64,000 nucleotides of DNA. Source: Reticulitermes speratus. Lineage: Eukaryota; Arthropoda; Insecta; Blattodea; Rhinotermitidae. The position numbers and the translations under genes are program-made. The notes beneath the pieces were generated by a model that did not search any database, was not told where the DNA came from, and worked only from the letters and a program-made list of their open reading frames with translations. The number at the start of each line of letters is the position of its first letter. The stretch's first letter is position 1. The stretch spans positions 43,519,635 to 43,583,634 of the forward strand of contig JAJKFL010000005.1 of assembly GCA_021186555.1 (NCBI GenBank), given 5' to 3'. Shown here one piece after another: positions 32,301 through 44,300 of this stretch.

Positions 32301-35300
32301 TTGGAGAAACATTTCTTCTAGATTAATTTCAGTGCCCTGAAGAACTTGGAACATCCTCAAGCAGTAACAGATGACAATTGATATTCACTGAAAGAAACGG
32401 GGTATGCCAGTGTGTATTGGATTCATTGGTCTCAAAGCACAGTTCAGTGGTGATCTCAAGAACAATAATGAAAAATTCAGGTTCCAAAAGTCAGAACATT
32501 CTTTACCAGCCTAAGACCTACTAACTTCTCCAACAGGATTCCACTCACTGGAGTCAGTTTATATTTCAATGCATTATAGACAGAGCTTGTCTGACAGTAT
32601 CAAGAGACAAAAAAGTGCATTACATAAGCCATTTTTGTGAATGTTAAGACTTGAGATGTCTCCATGACTGTAGTCTCCATATCCCTGTTTACTGTCATAT
32701 CCATAACACTACACCAGAACTGTGGGAGCTGTATCCCAAATACTGATACTCTGAATCATGGTGACTATGTCTCAACTGTCGTAACTGGTTGGTGTCTGCT
32801 AGATCTGAATGTTGTACAGACACAAACTTAACACTTTAATGATGCAACACATGTGAAAAATTCTGTGACAGTGGTACGTGGAATTTTAATGTCAAGCATA
32901 CAGCCAGTCAAAATTTGAAGTCTCTGGTTCTTTGTTTCTGTTAAAATGGCCACAGTAATTTCATTTACAAATCCATTAATTGTATGCATGTGTAAATTTA
33001 AAAATTCAAGGGAAATTTACGCTGTACAAATTACAAAAAGCTTGGTAAACCTGAACGTGTTTTAAAACAGAACATCCAACTTGCTTCTGGACATATGAAA
33101 CCAAACTGGCAATGCTGCAGGACTTGGTGTTTGTTACTTCACTCTAATGTGAGTCATGCTTTCATTTCTGGCCTGTAAATACAACATGTTACAAACTGCT
33201 GGCTGAGGTCACATCACATGAGCCTGAATCTTTGCTTGGACATCCAGAACTAAAGAAGTCAAGCAACAATTGACAATGACAGAGAGCACCCAAGTGAAGT
33301 TCACAATGCAGCATTGTGTGATATAGTCTGAAATGTGGATAAACAGAGGCCAACTTCATGGTTACCAATACAGTAAAATTATCTTCCAGCATGACTCAAA
33401 CATGTTGCAAGACTGCATAAGTCAATCTGTCACAATATAAGAGCTATAAATTATGAAGGCATCAAGGATAGGTCAACTACATGAAGTGTTTTTCATCTAT
33501 TTCAATGTTTTCCACTACAAACTGTAGCTATATGGTATCATATCACCCATATCCACCAACCCATTCTTATCTTGTAATTACGAATGCACACACTCTTGAA
33601 GCACTTCCTTCTTTGCCCACAGGACCAGAGCAATGCAATCTTGTGTTTCAAACAAACAGCACTTGTGCCTCCATATGGCTTGATGTTCCTTCTGATCTAA
33701 CTCATCAGTTGGCTGACGAAAGCACTTTTCTACACATGTATCACAGGTCATAAGTCATGTGATTTCAAGGGCCATAGATTATCATTGTCAACATTCACAA
33801 ACACATATTCACCATTCTGAAGAGCATTCCAGAAGAGGGGTTCCAGCAATGTTCAATTCAATACTTTAATATATATATAATTATAATTATATAATTCAAT
33901 AATTCAAGACAGCTCTGACAGGGACATTCAAGGATCCGTACATCCCTTGCTATCACAAAGTTAAAAAACTATATATTTTTTTCCTTCTTGGGAAGTAATG
34001 TTGAAAAATCACTCCTCTCTCAATTTTGACAACATTACCAGCCACAGTCCAATTTTCTGTAGGGTGGTGTACAATGTATACTAGATGTAACGACGTGTTC
34101 CGAGTTTAACAACCTGAATGAATTCCTTCTATCATGTTGATTGGCATTATTTTCAAATTAAAAACATCTCATTATATGTAGAAAATAGTCACGTTTCATG
34201 ACTTTTGAAAACAATGACATATAAGAATTTTCTGGTTGACCAGTAATTGTTTATGGTGTCCCAATCATCATGATCCACCACAATGATCTGAATGATGAAC
34301 GATTTATCAACTGCAATATAGAGCAATTTCTAAATGACATACTGGAAGGGATGTAGAAGGAAGCAGCTGTGGACTGCTGTACTGTATTATCCCAGTGCCT
34401 GGTAAGAATGACTGCAGAAAACCTCAGCCAAGATATACTGGTTTCTGGACTGACATTCTGAACACGCAACTGCCCAAGTACTAGAAACTTGACTGCAATG
34501 TTCCATAAAATTATGATGTATAATTTATCTGCAAACATCAGTCGAAGGGCAGTCAAATTATTTAAGATCTGTGCTCATGTGGGGCGCACACATAATTCAT
34601 GCAAGGGTCATAAACAGCAAGCTGATGTACGGCAGTTATGCTGGAACAACATCACTGTCTTCAGATGAATCATGTGTATGTTCAATATTCAAAATCATAT
34701 GAAGTAAACTGGTCTTTCGAATCAGAATGTACATATAACATAACTCTGAGGCGCATTCGTGTAACCATTCCGGCCGTGGAAAAGCAGTATGTATTAAATA
34801 TTGAGAGAGTGTCTGTATTCTTGCCTTCGATATCTGGCATGCAAACACATCTTGTCTGTGCCGCATGACATTAGCATCTGTGGCCTGTCTGGCTCTACTA
34901 TATTCGTCCACCTTATCTCATAAACAGCACGATTTTCAGAAAAAATTTATTGAACATAAAATGAGTGTTCTATCTGAAACATTTCTGATTATAAGAATAA
35001 TTCTGAAAGACATTATCATAAATGTACATAGATCTTCATGTAAAGTACCCATTATTCTTGTCAGATTTTAACCAAACTTAAATCTTCTCAACACATTTTC
35101 AAAAAATGCTCGAATATGAAATTTAATAAAAATCCGTCCAGTGGGAGCCGAGTTGTTCCATGTGGAGAGACGGACGGATAGAAGACAGACATGATGAAGA
35201 ACACACCTAAAAACTCATCTCATCTGCATCAATACTCCACAAACATGTCACCATGGTTCTGGCACAGAAAAACTACAGATTTTAAGATGCAACAAACCAA

Positions 35301-38300
35301 AGTTCATAAGGTCTGAAATGCCAATTTTATGTCATCAATTCACAGCCAAAAACTGGGGGGAGGGGGGTAAGGGAGGGCATTTGGAGTAATACCAAAGAGT
35401 AAGAATAATAGCCAATCACACCCCTGAAACTCAGACCTCCATGGTTCATACACTAACCTTAATTCCAATTACACTCTACATTTGAAGTTATGATAGGAAG
35501 CATTAGTATGGAGCGAGTTACAGTAGATAAGTATTTCCTAACCATATGTAGGCTACAGACAAGCATCTCATGTGCAGATATTCTCACAGACTTCATTCTG
35601 CCAATACTGCATTGCATATTGCCAAAATATCAAGCCTGGCCTCACTTGAAACTCAGATCTTCCCCGTAACACACACGCTGTTCAGTACTGTACACTGATA
35701 GCTGATGGAGGCATCGTTAACAGCTACACATGTTCTAGAATTGTTGGTACAACATAGGCTTTTAAAACTCAAAGTCTCTTTCTGATGATCCTGTATGACA
35801 ATTACATTCATATTCTTCAAAAAGGCACTTAACAATGCCATGTTTAATCACAACACAAACCGTGAAATACAGATGGCTGAAGTTCACCAGTGTTACAACC
35901 TCCCGACTGTGAGAACATATGTATATCAAACAACTTTGTCATGTTCAAAACATATGGAGTTCATTTTATAAGCAGAATGATTTGTAAGAAGAGATACTTA
36001 CTGGCATGGGTTGGTACTGGAACTGCTGGGGAGACACGTACATTGTAGGTGGGGCAGTACAGGGGTAGATTACAGGGTATGCAGCAGCAGCAGCAGGAGA
36101 GTGTGCAGAGGCAGCTGGCGGGGGCCCAAATGTGGCTGAAGCAAAATAACATAAAACGATCAGTGTTGAGTGTACATCCTGCATTAGAACCAGACAGCAC
36201 ACAATGCTTGATGGTACATGCCAGCAGTGTCACCTACGGTGATACTACTGCTAGTGGTGAGCTCTGGCCAGAGCAAATCAAAATCAGATTATAACACTGT
36301 GTGTATGTGTGTGTACATCCTGCATCCAAACTTGTGTCAAAACAATACTCACCCTGATACATGCCAGAAGAGTCACCTGCTGTCGTAACTGTGTTGCCAG
36401 TGGTGTGCTGTGGAGGTGTGGCTGGAAAATATGCCACTCCATTGTGGAAAGTGTATGGCACACCATTCTGATAGAAGATTGTGCTGCTGTGAACAGCAGG
36501 AGGTGATGCAGCTTCATACGTTCGGTTGAAAGGCTACAACAGTGAAATAAAAGCAAGCGATGAGCTTCAGGATGCTCTATTACCATCTCATTGAGATGCA
36601 ACTGTAAGGATACGGCAGATTTACTTACTGACAACAAGTCACTCACCTGTTTCTTTATAGCAGGAGCAATGTTCAGCTTCCGCTCCTTCAGAACGATGGA
36701 TTCAGACTGCAAATAGAAACGAGGCATATGGTACTATATACAAATCTTGCAATGCACACATGCAGCAGCTGACACCTGAGACCTGTGGAATGGGAAAAGG
36801 GATGAAATACATAACTCAGTTAGTAGTGATACCTGCATCACTATTCTCAATGTATGACAGGAAAACACAACTAAGTAACAATGACCTGTTGCTTGACAAA
36901 CCACTAAAACTTGTGACTTTACCATTGCAGCCTGTCTTCATTCCACAGTGTCCACAGGATGAGGCTCTGCAAGCAAACATACGTACAGTACTCTGCCTTA
37001 CATCCATTCCAGTACAAGATAATTCTGTTCTGTAAACATTCTGCATCTCCTTAAGTATAATATTATGATTTTAACTCAGTTTATGTAACTCTATGACACA
37101 GGCACTGGGTTGTTATTCAGCTGCTGTTTCAGCTAGCTGTGTAGGATCAAAACCCTCACAACCAATTTCTACACTTTTAATGGCACTCTGTGACCTATGA
37201 CTAACTCTCTGAACTCATGTTCTTCAACTATATGGAGAAGCAGACATAGAGCCCCACACATTTTTAACCTCAGCACTCAATGAAGCTGAACAGGGACTGA
37301 AAGAATTACATATAACAAAGCAGTTTTGAATATTCATTCATTCATTCTGTAGTCCGTCTTACGTCAGGTCCGTAGCCTCTTCCAAAGCAAGATCTCCACA
37401 GGGTGCGATCCAGTGCTTCCTCTTTCAATTTCCAGTATCTTCTCTTTTCCTTAAGGTCATCCAGTAGCTGCTTACGTCTTCTCCCTCGTCTTCCCGTCAT
37501 TTCTATCCTTCCTTCTAACTTTCCTTCAATCACGTGTTTCAGAAGGCAGTTTCTGCGCAAGATGTGACCAATCCAGTTAGCCTTTCTTCTTTTTATTGTA
37601 TGTAGGATATTCCTCTCCTCCTTGACTCTGTGTAATACTTCTTCATTTCTTACACGATCGGTCCAACTGATCTTTCTCATTCTTCTCCAGCACCACATTG
37701 TGCGACGGTCGCTGAATTTTGTAGCTTTGGGCTTCTTCTTTAAGGCAATCATTGTAACTTCAATGAAATCTCTGGGCCACTCCCCAGTTACATATACGCT
37801 GTTGATCAGCTGTGTCATTAGTCTGAGACCATCTTCTCCCAACAATTTGAGTACATCCCCAGGTACATCATCATCTCCTGTAGCCTTCTTATCCCTCATT
37901 TCCTTGATAGCTTTTTCCACTTCACTTTGTAAAATATAAGGGCCTTTCTCATCTTCATCTACTTCAGCTTCAGGTTCTTCTTCTAGGTGTTCTGGTCGAT
38001 TAGCTCGATCATAGAGCTCTGTGATATAATTCTCCCAAATTTGCAGTACTCGTCTCTGATCTATTATTATATTCCCTTGAGAGTCTTCGATGCCAATGTT
38101 TTGAATTCCATGGTTTTCTTTCCAACCCAGCTCCTTTGTCTTCATGTACATTAGATCATAACGTCCTGTTCTTTGAAATTCTATGACCTCGTCGCATATG
38201 CTCTCCAGATATTCCTTCTTGGCATTGTACGTGGCTCTTTTCAATCGTTCCTCAGTCTTCTGTAGTTCTTCCTTCCTTCTTCGTTGTTGACATTCTTCCA

Positions 38301-41300
38301 TTTCCTTCGTTCATCCATTTTACTGATCATCTCCTGTGTAATCCATGGCTTTCTTGCTCTCCTCTCGACTTTTCCAACTAAATCACTCATAGTATCTAAC
38401 ACACATTTCTTGATATTGTTCCACTGCACTTCCACATTCCCACTTTCACATTTGATTGCACCAAGTTTTTCTTCTAGACTATCTTGTACTTCCTGTCGTT
38501 GAGCATATAGCTTCTCCAAATCCCATCTTGGTTTCCGCTTGTGGAACCTTATGATTTTCTTCAAACTGGTGCAGATCGTTGCAACCAGCAAATTGTGGTC
38601 AGAGTCAATATCTGCTGCAGGCATTGTCTGCACATCCTTCACACTGATCCTGAATCTCTGTTTCACTAGTACATAGTCCAACTGATATCGATTCATATCC
38701 CCTGGTGATTTCCAGGTGCACAATCTTCTTTTAGGTCTTTTGAACCATGTGTTTGTTATAACAAGTCCATTTCTTTCACAGAAGCCAATAATCATTTGAC
38801 CTCTCTGATTCCTCCTTCCCAGACCATATGGTCCAACAGTGTTGTGATGTGCTTTATCTCCAACCACACTGTTCCAACCTCCCATTATAATCGTATTTGT
38901 CACGCCCTTTCCATCCTCTTCAAGATTTCTTCAATTATATCATATAACTCTTCCACTTCGTCATCTTCATAGTCCGATGTTGGCATGTACACTTGCACTA
39001 TCAAAATACTGGTTCTGCCTTCAACTTAACAGCAATGATTCTGTCACTATACACACTCCTCTTAACAACACTTTTCACTATGCTTTTATGCACTACTATT
39101 GCTACGCCTCTTTCAGCCCTGTCACCCCCGCAATAATACACTGTATAATCACCACTTCTTATTTCACCTTCACCCTTCCACCACACTTCACTAACACCTA
39201 GCACAGACACTGCGTTCTTCTGCATCTCTTTCTTCAAATTTTTTAGTTTTCCTCCTTGATTCAAGGTCCTTACATTCCAAGTGCCTATCTTGAAGCTGTG
39301 ATGTTCCTTCTGTGTCTTCTGCTTTTGTCTGTATTCCTCGCTGTAACACTTACCGCGTGGTGTCTCCCCTAGAAACACTCCCCCCCGGAGATCCGAATGG
39401 GGGAGTAGTTTACTTAGGGATTGTTTTGTCTCCAGAGGAAGCATCTTGCATTTGTCTCTGTTTCTGGAAGAGACTATCCAGGAAAAGCAATAATGTGGTA
39501 GTTTTTCCATTTGCTTTCCACATCGCAGTACAGCAGCCGTTCAGACCACCCTGGTCACGCCTGTTGCTACACGATCATGAACCATCTCAAGCATCATTTG
39601 CTCTGTGCTTCAAGTCGCTACTGATGTCGCTGCTTCTGGCATCAGGGGAGTTTTTATTGGATTTCCCATCTCCTAGGCATCTCTCTTCGTCTGGCTCCTA
39701 CCCTCTTGATCTGTCCGGCTTGGGAGACCCTACTGGTAGCAATGCTACCACCGGCTTAGCTCTCAGGGTCACTGGAACTCACAAGCCCCTCTACCACGGC
39801 AAGGTAGAGATACCAACAAAGGGGAGTTTTGAATATGGGCTAGGAAAAAATGTCAGCTCTTTAATGTGAGTTGTCAGGGATAAAGACTGTCATGACTCTG
39901 AAAAACAGACTAAGGTCTTCTCACAAAGTAACAACTAACACAACCAACTCTTAACTGGTCAAGATACAGGTTCAGCTTCTATGAGTAGGTCCTACACCAA
40001 ACAGGGCTTTAAACCAAACTGAACCAAACCCAACTTAGATCTCATAATTTTGCAGAACCCAAACCTGCAATGAACCTTTTAAATTAAAGTCTGAATCACA
40101 AACATACAATACTAATTAGCTATAAACCAGTTCCACCTTGTTTTAGATTCAATAAAGAATGTACTTAATTTCACATTCTGGATGTAAGCAAGAGGCCTTA
40201 GTTAATCCCTGGGCAACGTAATCTGCAAATTGCACTTCCTTTGGTGCCTCCGCACCATGGCATGGACACTGTCATAAACAAATGACTTTCCAAGGGGACA
40301 GAGGTTGGTCTTCTATTGGCAAACCTCTGTACATAGGTGGAAACTGCATTTTGCAAGATTTCAAATTCTCACAGCAGTGCTGCTGATGATTCAAGTCTTC
40401 TGGGATGTTATGGTGTGTTGAATGGTAGAGATATCAAAGTTCAGAAGGCATGCAGCAAACATTTCTAGCACTCATTCATTCTAATGATATAGAACAATTT
40501 AGGTAACCTTCATAAAGTTAATTTGATACATTTAATAATACAAAAACTGTTAATAAGAGTAAAATGGCAAGCATATGTCCATTGGTTTAATAAAAACAAA
40601 TATAGTGAAAGTATTTTACACTTATCTTAACTTAGCAATTTTAATAAATGTATTACAAAAATGTGGGCCGGGATAGCATAGTCAGTACAGCGACTCGCTA
40701 TGATCTGGATGGTCCAGGGATCGAATCCCGGTGGAGGTGAGATTTCCAGCACCCGTCCAGACTGGCCCTGGGGCCTACCCAGCCTCCTATACAATGGCTA
40801 CCGGGTCATTACTGGGGGTAAAGCGGCCGGGGCATGGCATTGACCACCCACCCCCATCTAGCGCCAAGGTTAAAGAAAGAGTAGAGCTATACCTCTACTC
40901 CCCCTCTGGGCCTTCATGGCCTGTTCTAGGGTGAACTTTACCTTTATTACAAATATAATATAAATCATAACAGATTTTTACATATGTATTTATAAAACAA
41001 AATATGATCCATAAGTTTTGAAATGGTAAATGAACCTCCTGATAACCTCAGGGCAACACATGTTGAAGTGTGAATAATTAATCTTTTATCATTGAAACAT
41101 CAGTTGTGCAATGATAGTTATATTATGCAAATGGAGTAGTATAATGGTACAGAATACAACATAAAATGTAAGGAGAGTAACAAGCTACTTACGATCTCCA
41201 CCAAGCGCTTAGCTTCCTCCTCTGTCTCGAAGGTAACAAACCCATAGCCCTTTGACACTCCAGCTCGGTCACTTATCACTTTTGTTGCCCTCACACTTCC

Positions 41301-44300
41301 ATAGGCTGAAAATATCACACACACACACTCAATGACTGAACCCTGGGCTGTCCTGGACCAGTTCAAATAAACCATTCACATATCCTCTTCCACGACATCT
41401 TAGTCTTCTATGCAGTCTTATAATATCAACAAATTTTTAATGTGCCTATATAACTATTCTGCATGCTCAGCCCACTGACCCTGAAGCATGTTCCTCTGAA
41501 ACGCTAGTGTCCACCTACAAGATTACATGGTGTCAGCATACAAAGCCACATTCTGAACAGCCCCCTGCCATAACCTCAGAACTTACATGATACAGGATGA
41601 AGTAACAGACTGTGCTACTTACTGTCATACCCTCTAGAACACTGTAACACAATCAAGCTCCCCTTCACCTAGGCTTCACAACAGTTTCATAAAAAGTCTA
41701 CAGTATGTTGAAAATATTCACAGAATTGCAAGTTTTTAGGTTTTTGCAGCAATACAGTTGAGGTTTCCATTCTTCTGGAATATAACACCACATCACTGGG
41801 TAATCAGTTCAGAACGTTTTCAGACAACATAGTGGTCTCATATTCAAGGGTCAGAATGTCCAAGAACACATTAAAATAACATAAGTGGAAATAAACCATA
41901 CCTGAAAACAGCTGTGCCAATTCTGTTTCGGTGGTGCTGCCTGAGATTCCACCCACAAAAATCCGGTTTGGTACCCGAGTCCCATACTTGGGAGCATTGT
42001 TATTATTGCTAACAGTGTTGTGCTGTGGCTGTGAGATGTGTGTGTTGGTGGTAACGAGATTCACAGATGAGGCTGGGGATGAAGAGGTAGTTGATCCCTC
42101 TGTATTGCCGGTGCTTGCTGACGACTGCAATGATATGAATTCACCAGTTAGGCCCAATTCCTCACAGTAGTAATTTAGCACATGTTGTTAAGGCAGATAC
42201 AGGATTTTACAGAAAGTGAACCATTTCCACAACAAAAGGACACAGTATTGCTTTGTGACAACTCATTAATTAATGTAGCTGGCTATAAGACAACACTGCA
42301 TACAAAATAACCTCAATCACCATGGACAAGTTTCAATTAAAAATAATTTACTCTTTATCCTCAATTATTCTTCAATATAATTCTCTGGCATAAACACAAC
42401 TCTTTTCACAATGGCCCATTCTTGGTCCACTGAATGCTTTTCATGTAAAATTCGCACCCCAGAACTGTTCAGCATCTCCTTCACCATATGCTGGCCACAG
42501 AAATACTGTACTTCCTGGAAGTAACATATGTATTCGCCTTTTCACTTTTTAAAGCAAAGATAATTTAGAGCTGGCAAGAGAAGCAGTTCATAAGAATGAC
42601 TGAATCTGGGTATCAAGAGCATATTTTATTCCAGGGTCCCCTCGACATATTAAACTTACAATTACTGCAAACACCCTATAATATATAACTCTTAAAACAC
42701 GTCATTAATTACATACACTTCATAACAAGCACTGGAAAGGATCATTTACAGATCCACAAAGCAAGCAACAGCTAGTAACTAAGGCATAACACACATACCT
42801 ACAGAGTACCAATATGCCATTACTCTTTGGTTGAGAGGCAGAAAATATTTTGGATGTACAGGGTCTAATCAAACAGTATCACACCTGAGTTCATGTCACT
42901 CATTCTGCATTGTGCAGAGACACAGATAACATGCTATTTATGTTCACACTTCATCCCCACTGCCTCAGTCATCTGTGCTCGGCATTTCAAGCAGTGTGCA
43001 TTTATCATGTGTTGCTGTAACAATGTCTGACTGCACAGAACAACACACATGCATTATGCTACGAAAGATCAAAGTATCAACTGATATAAATGGCATCTGT
43101 AAACACAACATTGAACTATGCTAGTGACATTAAAATTATCCTAAACCAGTACAGGCAATGAAGTGGTAACTCATGTGTGTGTGAGAGAGTGAGAAAAAGA
43201 GTGAATGCAGAATGATAACATTTGGGAGTGTGGTGGGTTTTGCAACTTTTGGTATGTCAGAAGACAAAAAATCACTTGCCTGTGACTTCTGGCTTCCTTC
43301 AATGTACAAAAACTGAAGAAAACTTATTAAAAACTGTTATAACAGTGACAAAACATAGGCCTATGGTTATGATCCAAAACTACGCACATATCAAAATGGG
43401 AATCCCTTTCCTTGCCAAAGACAAGATAAGCATGCCAAGTGTGCACCAAAACCAAAGTGCCCAGTGACTGATTTCCTCAACCAGAAGGTGCTGTGCTGTA
43501 ACAGTCAGACTATTAACATATATTTCTATTTAGAGGTAGTGAGATATATCCTTGATAAGGCATGTCAAGAACTGCCATAAAACTGGATGACCAGAAGGTA
43601 GCAAATTTACCTGACAATTCAGCTGCTTACTCACCAGTTACGGCTCTATGTACATTTCTGTTCCTTAAACTTAAAAACTTAAATAGTAAGATTTAATGAC
43701 ATGGTAACAACTGAAAATGACATAATAGGGCAGTACTACCAGAAACAGTGAAACACATGCATGAATGCCAAGTGCCCACTTTGAAGGGGATTCAAATTCC
43801 ATTACCATAAATATATTATCTTAGTTTTCACACATTTGCGCTCAATGCTTTTGAACAGGCCTCATATGGATTCACATCTAAGGTATGTTGAGCCAGTGCT
43901 TCAAAAATACATACAGAAATGGATCGATAGTAGTGTTAATAAAAATCTAATTACTGCATTTAAAATACAATCAAACCCCAATATAGCACCACCATCACTT
44001 AGTGCCCATGAACATAAATTCCCTACTATACAATATTCCATTTTACCACCAGCCTTGATACACTGTCACAAATTGCAATGAACAGTGGCACTCTATCACA
44101 GTTTGACTGTATTTTCATATTCATATGATACTCTATACACACCACAGCTGCCAGGCGTATATTTTTTCCACAAATGACTGAATCACATACTCTTTTTGCA
44201 TAGCTTTTCTTCACATGTAAATACAATGCATCTTCCTGCTAAGCCACATGCTTCTGTCAATCCAGTAGCAAAGGCCTACCTCCAACTCAGCATCACCAGC

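Larger units (their letters stand above)
24552..36001 (-). other. boule intron 6 (11.4 kb)
   Basis: Hosts a pogo-like MITE, an inverted-repeat ribozyme element (29.4-30.07 kb), and dispersed repeats at 26.2, 32.1 and 34.7 kb. Microsatellites include (TA)n(CA)n at 25362-25398, a poly-A run of about 28 at 26341-26368, and (AAT)n near 31340. No independent gene recognised. Confidence 0.6.
37334..39824 (-). mobile_element. Non-LTR retrotransposon (family 1), internally deleted
   Basis: A 2491-bp insertion flanked by AGTTTTGAATAT at 37322-37333 and 39825-39836, with an ATTC-repeat tail. In order on the minus strand: 5' UTR of about 330 bp; AP-type endonuclease in two frameshifted frames (39510-39001 with [11 protein letters not shown], 38903-38241 with [12 protein letters not shown] and SDHNLLVA); RT N-terminal linker (38301 onward, [14 protein letters not shown]); then a jump from [10 protein letters not shown] to MWCWRRM at about 37699 that removes the whole catalytic RT core; and the C-terminal tail. 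Frameshifts near 39005, 38905 and 38290 show it is dead. Clade is RTE/CR1-like, not resolved by eye. Confidence 0.93.
36707..41192 (-). other. boule intron 3
   Basis: Hosts the full-ended non-LTR element, a VFW-type repeat fragment near 40394-40460, and a SINE. Otherwise featureless. Confidence 0.65.

Noticed and set aside
39312..39869. 185-codon plus-strand open frame
   Set aside because: It is antisense to the retroelement 5' UTR and endonuclease start; the frame reflects that element, not a host gene.
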